A stretch of 64,000 bases of DNA from Teratosphaeria epicoccoides (lineage: Eukaryota > Ascomycota > Dothideomycetes > Mycosphaerellales > Teratosphaeriaceae). This document shows positions 42,818-53,950 of this stretch, piece by piece. The position numbers and the translations under genes were made by a program. The stretch spans positions 248,001 to 312,000 of the forward strand of contig JADDMT010000014.1 of the NCBI GenBank assembly GCA_021401465.1, written 5' to 3'. The notes below the pieces were generated by a model. That model was not told the DNA's origin. It searched no databases and saw only the letters and a program-made list of their open reading frames with translations. Position 1 is the stretch's first letter. Each line of letters opens with the position of its first letter.

Positions 42818-44020
42818 TCACAACTCAATCGTCCTCCCCTCGTTCGAGCTCAATATCGCAGCCTCAATAACTGTCAACACATCCCTCGCATCCTCCGCCA
42901 TCACCGGCACCTCCCCCTTCCCCCCCAAAGCCTTCCCCAACAGCCTATAAAACTCCACATAAGTCACCGGCGCGACCGTAGGATAAATCTTGCGCCTAGC
43001 CTTCCCATCCACCATCGTCGTCAAAGTTCCCCACCAGCCCTCAGGCTCGACGCCAAAGGCTTTGTCGCCGAGCTTGTGGGTGCCAAGGCGGAGTTGGTCT
43101 TCTTGGACGTCGATGTGGTACTGCGCTGAGTCAGCTGAACAGCACATGAGGAAAGGGTCGATGGTGGTGTGAGCGTTACCTTCTTGAAGCTCCCTTTCGT
43201 GCCTCGAATCCAATAGCGCAATTGCTTCTCCTCTGGGCTTACGACGCCTGCTTTCACCGTCACGAGCATTGGTCCAGGATAGTGCAGAAGAACAGTGCAC
43301 GAGTCTGGAGGTCCGCCTTGCACACTTCGTCTCTGGTTGCCAATGAAGCCCGTGACGCGCTGCGGAAGGCCATAGAGATTGTACACCTGATCAATGAGAT
43401 GTGTGCCAAGGTCGTAGATCGCCCCATTAGCCGGCGTGTCTTTGGCTTTCCAGTCATCAGCGGGGGGGTCTGGTCTGTGGCGGTCGAAGTGCGTCTCGAA
43501 CTCGACGACGTCGCCCAGAGAACCTTCGTCCAGGATTTGGCGTAGTGTGAGGTACTCGGCGTCCCATCTCCGGTTTTGATATACAGTCAATAGCTTGCCA
43601 GTCTTTTTCGCAATTTGAGCCAACTCATCAGCTGGTAGAATGCTCGTCAGCTATGAGTCAATCAGGATGCTTTTCAACAGACAAAGGCGTACCTTCCTGA
43701 GACGTTGGCACAAATGGCTTTTCGACCACAACGTGCTTGCCGTGCTCCAATGCAGTCTTGGTAAACTCAAAGTGAGTTCCAGGTATGGTGGTCAGAACAA
43801 TTATGTCGACTTTAGGATCCTTGTAGGCTTCCTCGATCGAACGCCAGCTCACTGCGTGCGGATGGTCCTTGGAAGCATCGTCATCTGCTTTGGGACTGCG
43901 CTGAACAATACCATAAAGCTTGAAGGTGTCTGGAAGCGCAAGGATGAACGGGAGGTGGAAAACTTTTGCGCTGAGACCGTAGCCAACAACAGCAATATTG
44001 AAAACCGTCTTTGAGGTCAT
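42818..44020 (-). CDS. Gfo/Idh/MocA family NAD(P)-dependent oxidoreductase
   Basis: Sugar- or inositol-type dehydrogenase family. Model: complement(42818..43120, 43180..43631, 43693..44020), 360 aa; introns of 59 and 61 nt with GTAACG and GTACGC donors keep phase. The Rossmann start is FNIAVVGYGLSAKVFHLPF (approaching GxGxxG, with GYGLSA). The conserved HVVVEKPF carries the Glu-Lys-Pro motif near residue 100. The C-terminal domain has FETHFDRHRPDPP and GAIYDLGTHLIDQVYNLYG, with the expected Asp and His of the GxxxDxGxHxxD-like motif. Ends SSNEGRTIEL. The fungal relatives are poorly characterised and the substrate is unknown. Confidence 0.92.
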
Positions 44021-44478
44021 TGTGTGAACTTCAGCTGTATCAATCTTTATAACCCGATCTGCAATGTTGTGTACAACGGACTCGTGGTCATAGGCCTCTT
44101 GAGCCCGAGTTACAAATTGCCGACGTTTCCGACAGAAGCCGAAAAATGGCATCTGCAGAGCGGAACTGGCAACAGGTTCAAACGCTGACTGGATTTCAAC
44201 ACAACCAGCAAACTCGTCACCGATGCTGCGTCGTATATGCAATGTAGCCGACCAGCAAGCAGGGTTTTGAAATGGTGGTCGCAGTGGAACATACCAGGAG
44301 CTCATCCCGAAACGACCCAGCAGGAAACCTAAAGCCACGAAAGCTTCCCAGCCAAGAGCGTCATCAACGCCAGCTGCGACGTTCGCATGGCGATGCAGCG
44401 GCGATGACACCGATGGGATTCTAGCGCTCGGTTGGACACATTGCAGGAGTAGGTGGGGACAATTGGACAACATGAGCC
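44021..44478. other. Intergenic, 0.46 kb
   Basis: TOP3 3' flank and promoter of the oxidoreductase gene. No other feature. Confidence 0.4.
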
Positions 44479-46663
44479 TCAACCATTCTCGCCGAACACG
44501 TATTTCCTGACCGCCTGCCCAATGTCAGCGATTGACAGAATATAGAGCGCTGTGTACTGACAGCGCGAAGGACATCAAGGCGCTGCTGCGTTCGACCATA
44601 GACCAAGCGATACTGCTCGATTGTCTCGTGCACGACCTGAGCTTTGGTCTTACTCCCATCGCAGATCGCCTTCATACTGAGCTCCATCTGCAACGCATTA
44701 GCACAGACAACCCCTGCGACTTGGGGCGATATGCAGGTACCTCTTTACGCAGGAAGGGTCGTGCCAGACTGATCTCGAATTGCATATTCTCGTATCCTTC
44801 GATCAGGGCGACCCCAAGCGTAGTCGGGATGAATTCCTGGACGCCATTCGTCGTACCGCCGCTTCGAGCATTGGCACCGCCTCGTCCACCTCGACCGCGA
44901 GCTCCTCCCCGCCCACGCCCTCGGCCGCGAGCAGCTTCTGTGGGAGGATCATCCTCGTCTTCGATGTCGACTTCGCCTTCTTGGCGCGCCTGGCCTGTGC
45001 GGCTTCTGGTCTCAACGTAACTTCGCTCTTTGATCTTGGCAATGTGCTCCGCCATGGTTGCATCAGTACCAATGCCGTTCGCGTCCATGAGCGCGATGAG
45101 CTCAGGCTCGGTTAGATAACCTGGTGCTGTCGTCTTGCCTTCGTGAATGCGTGCTTCGGTAGGCTCGAATGTCTCGCCATCGCCAAAGTCAGGTAGCTGC
45201 TGGCTGCTTGTCCACTTATCGTAAGGATACACATCCAGGTAGTTTCGCTGCAGCACGGTCAAGCCAGAAGTGTTGAACGTCTCGGAGCCGTATAGGATGC
45301 TGATCTCTGTCTTTGAGCCTTTTGCATCCTCGCTGCAACATGCAAGAAACCGTCGGACGACGAACTCGTAGACTCGACGCTCCTCAGGCGAACCCAATGC
45401 GGAGAGTGCAACAAAGTTGACAGGATGAATTGGCGGATGAGCTTTGTCGTTGTTTCGTCCGTTTCGCGGTCGAGAGAAGCCATCGTTCATCAAACCTTGC
45501 GCGAACTGTGCCCAAGGACCGCCTTGAGTCTGCTTCTGAATCAGTGCTTGCAAGTTCATGCCTTGATCGAACTGGTCGGTCTCAGTACGCGGGTAGCTGA
45601 TCCAGCCTTTCGTGTATAGTGATTCCGCGACCGTCATCACACGCTGACTGTCCATGCGCAGGAACTTGCTGCCGCATTTCTGCAGCTCCACCGTAGTCAA
45701 AGGTAGCGGCTTCCACTTGCTCGTAGGCTTTGTCTGGACCTTGGTGACCCGTGCAAGGCGGGCTGTCAAGCACCGCTCGAACAGGATCACGACAGCCATT
45801 CGATCGAACAGATGATTGCGAGCCCAGCTGAAACTGACCTTGATGTCATCTTTCTGATGCATGACTTTGATGCTCCAGAATGTCTCAGGTATGAAGTTCT
45901 TGACTCGAAAATAGCGTTCCACCACAAAACCGAGAGTCGGGAACTGGCAGCTACCATAGCTGATGACTTTGGGTGCATTATCTCCCATATGCTGTAGGAG
46001 CATTGGCTTCAGGCTCAGACTGAGATTGCGAGTGAAACTGGCGCCGATGCGAAGGTCAAGCTCCATACGTGCGGCCACGGCATTTGCCTGAGCCTCGTCC
46101 AGTTGGACAGGGTGACCAGCGGCATGAATGACATGCGCCCTTTCGATGTTGGAGAATCGAGCGCGGACTGTCCCTTGTGGGCGTGCAAGGGCAGCTTTGC
46201 TCTCTACTGCGACTTTGCGGATTTCGGCGCCGATGTTCTCGCCTTCACGGTCACAGTCGGTCCATATGAAAAGGACATCGCAATATTGAGCCTGCCGCTT
46301 GATGTTCTCCGCAATGGGTTTCTTGTCGTCGTCGATGTACGTATCAATACGAGCTTCGAACAGTGCCGAGGGATCGCATGAATTCCAGCCCTTGTATTGT
46401 GGATCAAAGTCATGGCTTGCAAGATGGCCAAGCACCGATGTCATGGTTACATTGCAATTGCCCCATTGCGGAAAGTTGTAGTTGAACTCGTAGTTCTTGA
46501 CATATGGATTGTACTGGATATTGCGCTGCGAAAGTGTCAGTCTGGGAGTAGCAGCTCGCTATGGGACGCCTACTGTGTTGACTTGTCCACCACCCAGGTG
46601 ATTCGCCACTGCCCGAGCGATCGAGGGCTTTTCTGCCACGCACAGAACTCTACGTATCGCCAT
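44479..46663 (-). CDS. TOP3: DNA topoisomerase III (type IA) with internal RGG-rich insert
   Basis: Type IA topoisomerase; in eukaryotes it acts with a RecQ helicase and Rmi1 in recombination. Model: complement(44479..44514, 44562..44687, 44741..46525, 46574..46663), 678 aa; introns of 47, 53 and 48 nt, all phase 0. Exon 1 gives MAIRRVLCVAEKPSIARAVA, the Toprim start with catalytic Glu. WTDCDREGENIG (about 118-129) completes Toprim. The active-site tyrosine is in KGWISYPRTETD (about Tyr341). EPELIALMDANGIGTDATMA is also conserved. Between SYVETRSR and EFIPTTLGVALIEGYE lies an acidic plus RG-rich insert of about 50 residues (545-590). The C-terminus ends soon after the core, without zinc fingers, as in yeast Top3. 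Confidence 0.94.
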
Positions 46664-47254
46664 GTCGGGCGCAGAGCAATTCGTGTATCTTCCGTCGCTC
46701 CATGCTCTCGGCGCTGGGCAGACGGATGCGGGCGCTCGCAAATGTCAATGTTGCAGTTGTTCCTCGAAAATGGCCATCGAGCCCTTTGGATTTGACGCGC
46801 TCTACGACGTGCCAGGTGGGTCGACGCGTTTCGAAAAAGCGGGTCCTTGCCACCTCTGCCTGCCTGTAAATAGACACCGGGTCGACCCGGCTCCGGAAAG
46901 ACCAAACATCAGAGTCCTTCCTTCTTGGTGTCGCGCCCAGTATTCGCACCCCTATGTGGCAGCCTCAAGGTAACAACACGATAATACCACAAAGGATCTC
47001 AATCACAGACATCCAATGCATCTGTTCGCGCTACCGTGGTTATCGAGATGATCCGCAGTACGATATCACTACTGTCCGACTCACTTTCGCGCAGGTCGGC
47101 TGGCTTAGCAGGCAGGGATAAGCTACATGAGCTTCCGCAAACTCCGTGCTATCCTCACATATAAAGTCTCGTTATGTTTGTGCCACGTAGCGAGTCGCCT
47201 ACGCTCGATCGCCCAGCTAACCTTTGTGGCGCAAACCGATCCACAACACCAATC
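46664..47254. promoter_or_regulatory. Divergent promoter region of TOP3 and a small secreted protein gene
   Basis: Contains TATAAAG at 47160-47166, about 95 nt upstream of the secreted-protein ATG at 47255. That is a plausible TATA box for the plus-strand gene. No obvious site for TOP3. Confidence 0.5.
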
Positions 47255-47672
47255 ATGCCCGCTACCCTCCGATCATGTCTGCTCATGACGGCACTCTCAC
47301 TCTTGTCAGTGCCCGTCAGCGGCGCCCTAGATAGCTGTCTGCCAGCCCAAGACGGCTTTCAGGTAAGCATACCATCTCACAACCCAGCTCGAACGAAGAC
47401 TGTAGCAGAGTATCGCTAAGAAACAAGCAGCGCTGCAGCCCCTCGCGCAATTCTCTCGTATGCTTTCCCATCGTGGGATGGCACAATTTAACACACGTAC
47501 TGATGGAGACATATAGCAATATTGCGAAGATGGCTTCTGGGGAGTGGAGATGGATTGTGCAGGCGATACAGCGGTGCCGGGCTGCACTTGCGCTGGATCC
47601 GGGTTCGATGTAGGATGCAAGCAGAACGGTGTGAACGGGAAACTTTGCGGAATTGTGGCGACAAGCCCATGA
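47255..47672 (+). CDS. Small secreted cysteine-rich protein
   Basis: Two-exon model join(47255..47362, 47517..47672), 87 aa. The intron (154 nt, GTAAGC donor, ATATAG acceptor) is in phase 0. Signal peptide MPATLRSCLLMTALSLLSVP VSG is followed by ALDSCLPAQDGFQ in exon 1. Exon 2 supplies YCEDGFWGVEMDCAGD, GCTCAGSGFDVGCKQNG and NGKLCGIVATSP. Mature cysteines are at 28, 39, 50, 59, 61, 70 and 80, seven in about 64 residues. The odd number suggests a free thiol, a dimer, or a small error in the model. A TATA-like site lies 95 nt upstream. I recognise no named family. It is a candidate effector or antimicrobial-type small protein. Confidence 0.68.
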
Positions 47673-49277
47673 CGGCTGGGACGAGATTTACTGGAGGTCT
47701 CTCGGCGTTGGTCATCAACGAAGTGCTTTGACCTTGAACTGGCGGACGGCAGGCTGGCTTGAAAGGTCGGTTGAAGCCGATGGTCAGGAACTTCTAGAAC
47801 GAGGGCACGACATGTAAGAGGCTTTGAGGCTGGACGCGATTTGCTTTGGTCATGACGCACAGAACGAATAGCCGCAAACAAAAGAAACATTATGTAGTTG
47901 ATTCGACGCGATTCTTTCAGCAAAAGTCGAACGCCGCCACGGGCGGATCCTCCCAGAGCAGACGACGAGCGAGCCATATGACTTTCAGAGTAGCCTTCCA
48001 TCGGGACTCTGTCCAGCGCTACGTGCACGTTTCATATTTGACAACTGTACGTCCACACAATAGTGTCACGATCGACACTGCGACACTGTCGCCGTCGAGA
48101 AGTTGATACATCGAGTCCTTCACTTCTCAACCCTTTTGATGTCCCACCCGTCGTCCATTGATGATGCGCTCAAACGCCGAGCTACGAGCATTTCGCACTC
48201 CCCTCCCACTTCTTTTTCTTGGCGATGTAGACGCTCTTGAGATCCAGCGAACACTGCCCACCTTCTTTGGTACATCGGTTGGAACTCCGGGGTGAGGAGA
48301 AGCTTGCGAGGGAGAGCGAAGCGGTCTTGGTTGTAGGAGGGAAGAATCGAAATGTTCAAATCTGCCCGTGGATCCATCTGCTCCGAAATACCGTAAGTAG
48401 AAGACGACACAACGCTCTATCCGAAACCTCCACAACTCGCCGTCTACTCAACATTTGCACGCGAATACACGAATACGCCCCACTCTTCGCCCCAAGTTTA
48501 CCGGCAAACCTGTCAAATTATTCCATACACCACCCTCATCTGGACTACACTTCGCCCTCAACGTCCAGGCCTCCAGACGCGGTCTCGAGATCCTCTGCGC
48601 CTTCATATTACCCTTGCTTCCAACACGGACTTTCCTGCCACCGTTACACGTCAGGAAGGAGGAGAATCCAGTACTATGTGGAGGTCACACGGGCGCGCAG
48701 AGCTAGAGTATGGCTGGCTGGCTGTTTCTTCCGCGGGGATGTTGTGGGCGATGTCGCCAAAGGGGATGGTGGATCGTGTGCAAACCCGTCACACATTGCG
48801 CCCAGATGTTGCAGCAACGCAATGTAAGGAGGCGCTACTAGTCGGCCCCTTGGGTCCAGAGGTAGAATAGTAACCGCCACAATGGAATATTTATCTGTTT
48901 CATTCCGGGTATCATTTGCTGGCTATCATTGGCTAATTGAGCAATAATTAGCAGCACTACTGCTATAGTTCAACGCAATGTGACATAGAAATCTGCACTC
49001 ATGCGCCAAGAGATATCTGAAAGCTACAAGCGCATGTATCGACACTAAAAATAAGCGACTGCAACGTCACTAGTAGTCAAGATTGAGCGACGATTGGCTG
49101 CGGAAGATATTTGTTGGCACAATGAGCTTCATCGGTCGCTCACAGTGGACGAATCGACACGAAATCTAGCTCAAGCATCAATAAAACTCCACAGTGAAGG
49201 CAAATCACAGCCCTTGGGCGACGCTGAGTCCGCGTCGGCTACCTGCCTCCAACCTGGTCCGCCAAGCATCGCTCATC
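47673..49277. other. Intergenic, 1.6 kb
   Basis: Two minus-strand frames at 48120-48435 overlap and read partly like protein (LPSYNQDRFALPRKLLLTPE), but start, splice sites and family are unclear. The stretch 48880-49080 is AT-rich. No supported gene. Confidence 0.35.
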
Positions 49278-50915
49278 ATGCGCAGAATGGACGACGACTC
49301 TGATTTCACAATGATCGAAGTCGACGATGGCCTGAACGCGAGCGAGCATATGGACCGCCTCGACGATGTCTCAAAGTATGTGGACGCGCGAAGCAGCGTC
49401 CTGAGGCTCATCAGCCTGGCCATTCACGACCAGCCGGAGCTCCAGTACAAAGAGTTTCATGCACACAAGGTGCTCACTGAATTTCTCCAGAAGCAAGATG
49501 GTTGGAAAGTGACGCCCTCAGCATATGGCCTGCCCACAGCCTTTGTGGCCGTCTACGACAGTGGGAAGAAAGGGCCCACCGTCTCGTTCAATGCGGAATA
49601 CGGTGAGCTGTTGACCGCGCAGTCGCCCGAAAACATCATCTGATGGCTCGCTCAGATGCCTTGCAAGGCATCGGCCATGCCTGTGGCCATAATCTCATCG
49701 CCGTGACCTCGCTTGCTGGGGCATTGGCGACTGCACATGCCATGCAGCAGCAGTCGTTGGCAGGGAAGGTAGCCATTTTCGGAACCCCGGCTGAAGGTGC
49801 GTGTCGTTGCATCTTTATCACGTTCGTCACAGAACGGCAGCATTCACGAGATGCGGGTATGGGCATCTGCGATCCGAGCACTACCCTGACGTTGAGTCAC
49901 CTCGACGATAAAACGCTCGCTCGCACGTTCGCTATTGAAGCCTGTGGTCAATTCCAAGCTCCGAGCAATATTCTCGCAAAGCAGGCTGTACTGACACTCA
50001 CCAGAGGGCGGTGGCGGCAAGATCCGACTACTTGATGCCGGTGCTTACAAGGACCACAACGTTGACATCTCTTTGATCACACATCCTGGTATCGGCCTGG
50101 ATGCTGCATTAGTGCGTACTGCGGCGTATCGCGCTTTCAAAGTCGAGTACTTCGGCAAGGAAGCACACGCAGCAGCACGACCGTGGGAAGGGATCAATGC
50201 ACTCGATGCGCTGATCACGGCTTATAATGGCACCTCAGTGCTACGACAACAGACGCAGCCCGGCGATATCATACAGGGGCAGATCACAAACGGCGGTCTG
50301 CGACCCAATATCATACACGCCTACGCGGCTGGCCGCTTTGTAGTCCGCTCTAGCACTCGCGCCCGCAGACAGGCACTTCTCAAACGAGTCTATGCATGCT
50401 TCGAGGGTGCAGCAATAGCTACTGGAGCCGAACTCAAGATTACCGAAGGGGGCTCGTACGATGATCATCAGCCTAACCGGGCTCTGGGGCACAGCTACAG
50501 GCACTTCTTCAACAGGCTCGGAGGTGACATCTCTAGGGCAGACGTTGATATCCTGGAGAGCTCCACGCAGGCATCGACGGATCAAGGCAACGTCAGCTAC
50601 GCCATGCCCTCCATCAGTCCCAATTTCTGTAAGCTTGTGATTTTCAAAGCCTGGGCGCACCACACGCTGACTCCAGCACTCCTTCTGTAAGGGTTAAGAA
50701 GCGAGGACAAAGATGGCAATCAGCTTGGTGGCCCACACACGCCCGACTTCGAGAAGGCTGCCAGGACGGAAGAGTCTCACGGCTTGGCAATGCGAGCTGG
50801 TAAAGCACTAGCAGCTACTGCCATAGATGTGCTGACGAGACCTGAGCTGTTAGCTGAGGCGAAGAGGGAGTTCGAGGAACTAAGACGCGAAGATGCGAGG
50901 CTGCAGATGCATTGA
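49278..50915 (+). CDS. M20-family amidohydrolase/dipeptidase
   Basis: Zinc-type amidohydrolase of the M20 group, closest in pattern to the ACY1L2/PM20D2-like branch. Model: join(49278..49602, 49656..49796, 50005..50628, 50692..50915), 437 aa; introns of 53, 208 and 63 nt, all in phase. Motifs: IHDQPELQYKEFHAHKVLTE, then GIGHACGHNLIAVTSLAGAL (metal-binding HACGHN), VAIFGTPAEEGGGGK (catalytic/metal Glu pair), FKVEYFGKEAHAAARPWEGI (dimerisation-domain His) and QLGGPHTPDFEKAA (late His). The second intron is long for this locus and should be checked. Substrate unknown; no signal peptide, so probably cytosolic. Confidence 0.9.
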
Positions 50916-51774
50916 CCATGGCGCTACGGTCAATGCTTGTAATGACCAAGCGATGCAACCCTCGCGATGCCGATATGCCATGTGCAAGGGTTTTTGACCT
51001 TTGGTGCAGCGTTATGTTGAGCAGCATTGCAACTATCTCCATCGATACTGATCCCTTATAGGCGACCCCTATTGCTGCTCAAACTCGGTAGCCCCGGTCG
51101 ATCCCAATGCTTGGAGAATTGCGAACCGGCACTTGATCAACGCAGATGTATAGAGAGAACCCACTTCCTACTTCACCTCGACCGGCTAAATCATGAGATC
51201 ACAAACCCAACTACCGCCACACAGCAACGCTCGATACTAGGACCGGTAGCTATTGGTCCCGGGCACGGCTGGGCTATCTGCAGATGTGCAACAGATCGTC
51301 GATTAGCGATACCAGTATCACCAGTTCACGGGCACTCCGAGGCACGAACACCACGAGCGTGCTATATGCAGCACCAGGTCATTGGGCTCGCGAATATCGG
51401 CTCCTCGATCAGCAACTCCTGATAGGACCTGCCCTTGGCGGACCCAGGGCCGGCCAGCACTCCTTGCTTGAGATTACACCTTTCACATTCCACGTATCGT
51501 TACATTGACGTTGTTGCCGATCATGCACCTTGGCAACGGTAGCGGCGGAGCCTGATATTCTCGGTAGATGGGTAAGTGAGAAGGGTCCCAGTGGCTGGGA
51601 CAGATCTGGTTCTAAGCATACATAACCTGTTGGACGTGCTGATCAATTGCTCATGATTCGCAGCCACGAGCAGATTTTCCAGCGTGCCTCTCACGAGGAC
51701 TGACGATTTCCCAACCAAACAGACGACCACCCGGCCATTTCAAACCAAGTCGGTCAAGTCTTGCACAACCCACC
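50916..51774. other. Intergenic, 0.86 kb
   Basis: Between two plus-strand genes; no recognisable feature beyond short shadow ORFs. Confidence 0.4.
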
Positions 51775-52240
51775 ATGCTCCTCCTCACTCTCCTGACCCT
51801 CGCAACAACGGCCACGGCTGCCGTCATCCAACGAGCCGCCTTATTCACGGGCTCGACATCAAACACAAGCACACCCTCAACGACTTTAATCGCACAACCC
51901 GGCGCAGCCAACGCCCTACCCAAGGCCATCCCATCAGTCTCAGTGGCCACGAGTCTTCCAGAAACCGCCGATACCCCGTCATGGACCCTCATCAATGCCG
52001 CCACGATCCCCTCGCCAGCGGTCACGAGCTCAGAGGCACGAATCGCCGCGGCAGCCTGTACACCCGTCTCGGCCTGCATCGATGCGATGACCTGCGGAGT
52101 GCGGTATGGAGGGTGAGTGGCCGTGCTTCGTTTCCCGAAGTGTCGTTGAGATATGGACGCTGATGCGGTCATGTGACAGGTGCTACGACACGAATTACTG
52201 CGATGGGAATACTTCGCCTGTGGCCATCCCGACGTGTTGA
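51775..52240 (+). CDS. Small secreted protein with Ser/Thr/Ala linker and C-terminal six-cysteine motif
   Basis: Model join(51775..52112, 52180..52240), 132 aa; a 67-nt intron (GTGAGT donor, GACAG acceptor) splits the cysteine motif in phase. Signal peptide MLLLTLLTLATTATA is followed by a Kex2-like VIQR and about 70 Ser/Thr/Ala/Pro-rich residues. The C-terminus has ACTPVSACIDAMTCGVRYGG, then CYDTNYCDG and a final PTC. Cysteines are at 95, 101, 107, 114, 120 and 132, three possible disulfides. A C-x-YGGC core of this kind recurs in fungal secreted proteins (from memory, not searched). It is possibly cell-wall associated. Neither exon alone contains the full motif, which supports the splice. 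Confidence 0.75.
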
Positions 52241-52477
52241 AGACATCTCTGTCCCAGTCAGCAGGACGCCCGAGCCTTCGAGCCCGAGCACGACAGACGC
52301 AGGGAGTCTCCCTTCTCGATCTCCACAGTATCTCATGTCAATATACCGCAAAGTGTTCTTCTCAACTCACCACCGCACGGCCAAGTAATCAATACAACTA
52401 AGAAAGAATCTTCCCCTAAATGCCCAGCTCCAAGCAACCACGAATTTCTAGAGTAACAACCGCACTCGATCTTCATC

Positions 52478-53950
52478 TCACCCCACAAGCGTATTCCTCC
52501 TCGTCCTATCCCCCCTCAAATCCTTCCTCCCAATGATCGCCTCCAGCGCCTGCGCCAAAGCCTTCGCATCATACCTCCCTCCCTTGCCATCCTCCCCCAT
52601 CCTCCCATACAACCTCATCGTCTCGATCCCCACGGCACTGAACGCCTCCCGATCCATCTTCGGACTCGTCGGACCATCCAGAAACACCACATGCGTCACG
52701 TACTGCGCATAGCACTCCCGCGCAGGCGGGTCCGCACAACCGCGAGATTCATGACACGCATTTGCGACCGCGGCGACGAAATCCATGGCCGTGAAAGGGT
52801 CGCGCGAGGGTCCGGTCTCGCGGTCCAGCGTCCCGTTCAGGATGAGAATCTTCGATTTCACGGCGGGATTGGAGATTGCGGCTCCCACGCCGAGAGTGAT
52901 GAGGGACGGGATGAGGGAGGTGAAGAGGGAGCCTATGCTGTAGATTATGCAGGTTGCGGAGCGCAGGGAGTCGAGGACGCGCGGGTTGGCGGCGATGGCG
53001 ATGCGTTGGCCGTAGGGGTTGATGTACCAGAGCTTGTGGATACGGGCGGGGAGGTCTTCTTCGCCTTCCTTGGAGAAGGCGATGGCTGGTTTCCGGAGCG
53101 CGGGGAGAGTGCCCGGGCCGTTGGCGTCTTCGACCTTCTCGTCCTCTTCATCTTGACTTTCGACCCGGCCAGATGGCCACGTAGACGGCACGGGCACGGC
53201 TGCGGTCGGGACGCTGGGATGACTGATGTCGTTCTGCCCTACGACGACGCTGCCGTCGGCTAGTCCCGCAGCGATATGATGCGCGAAATTCGTGTTCAGC
53301 ACCGGCAATACCGCCACCGTGCTCGGAACCTCACAGACGCTGCTCAGCAGATAGATAGCCGCCTCGAAACTCCCCGTGAACAGCCTGCCGCTCGTCAGGA
53401 ACAAGTTCCCGATACTCGCCCCTGAAAAATCGAACCGACTGTTCGCCCTCACCCGCTTTAACATCTCCAAATTCAAATAACACAAGATACTTCTCACCAA
53501 CTCCTTCTTCGGACTCGACATCCCCCTCCACAGCCCGCTCACGCCTTCGATCACATCCAGCCATTCTGCCCTCGCGAGCGCGTAATCCTTGGGTAATCGA
53601 TAGTTGAAGAAGTGTTTTATCGCGGTGGCTCCGAGTCCGTTCTCAGGGATCAGGCGCACGAGACGAGAGCGGATGTCTCCTATACCAGGGCCGCCGAAAA
53701 CGCGGATGAGTTCGCTGGAGCTGCCGCCGTTGTCCGAGACGGGGATGATGTAGGCGAGAGTGCTGTGGTTGGCGTGGCGGACGGTTTCGAAGACGTCAAC
53801 GAGGGAGTTGGCGGCGGAGCCGCCGGAGAAGACCGCGATGCCGTTGGGCGAACTCAGGCCATCGGTTCCGTTATTGCTGGCAAGGGTGGTGCGGGTGGCG
53901 ACCGCCGGTGTGCTTTGCAGGTGGTGGAGAGAGGGTTCAGGTTGGGACAT
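52478..53950 (-). CDS. CofD/YvcK-like (UPF0052) protein
   Basis: Single exon, 490 aa from ATG 53950. It shows the Rossmann-like start GIAVFSGGSAANSLVDVF and IIPVSDNGGSSSELIRVFGG, then GPGIGDIRSRLVRLIPENG, FDFSGASIGNLFLTSGRLF and VLPVLNTNFAHHIAAGLADG. The later IIYSIGSLFTSLIPSLI also fits the family. The family includes CofD, which builds coenzyme F420 in archaea and actinobacteria, and YvcK, a bacterial cell-envelope regulator. Fungi are not known to make F420, so the fungal role is unknown. An acidic insert (about residues 270-290, ESQDEEDEKVEDANG) interrupts the domain. Cytosolic by appearance. Confidence 0.9.
   Translation of the reverse strand: MSQPEPSLHHLQSTPAVATRTTLASNNGTDGLSSPNGIAVFSGGSAANSLVDVFETVRHANHSTLAYIIPVSDNGGSSSELIRVFGGPGIGDIRSRLVRLIPENGLGATAIKHFFNYRLPKDYALARAEWLDVIEGVSGLWRGMSSPKKELVRSILCYLNLEMLKRVRANSRFDFSGASIGNLFLTSGRLFTGSFEAAIYLLSSVCEVPSTVAVLPVLNTNFAHHIAAGLADGSVVVGQNDISHPSVPTAAVPVPSTWPSGRVESQDEEDEKVEDANGPGTLPALRKPAIAFSKEGEEDLPARIHKLWYINPYGQRIAIAANPRVLDSLRSATCIIYSIGSLFTSLIPSLITLGVGAAISNPAVKSKILILNGTLDRETGPSRDPFTAMDFVAAVANACHESRGCADPPARECYAQYVTHVVFLDGPTSPKMDREAFSAVGIETMRLYGRMGEDGKGGRYDAKALAQALEAIIGRKDLRGDRTRRNTLVG

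Noticed and set aside
48120..48435. Two overlapping minus-strand frames of about 100 codons
   Set aside because: Parts look protein-like but no start, splice sites or family could be established.
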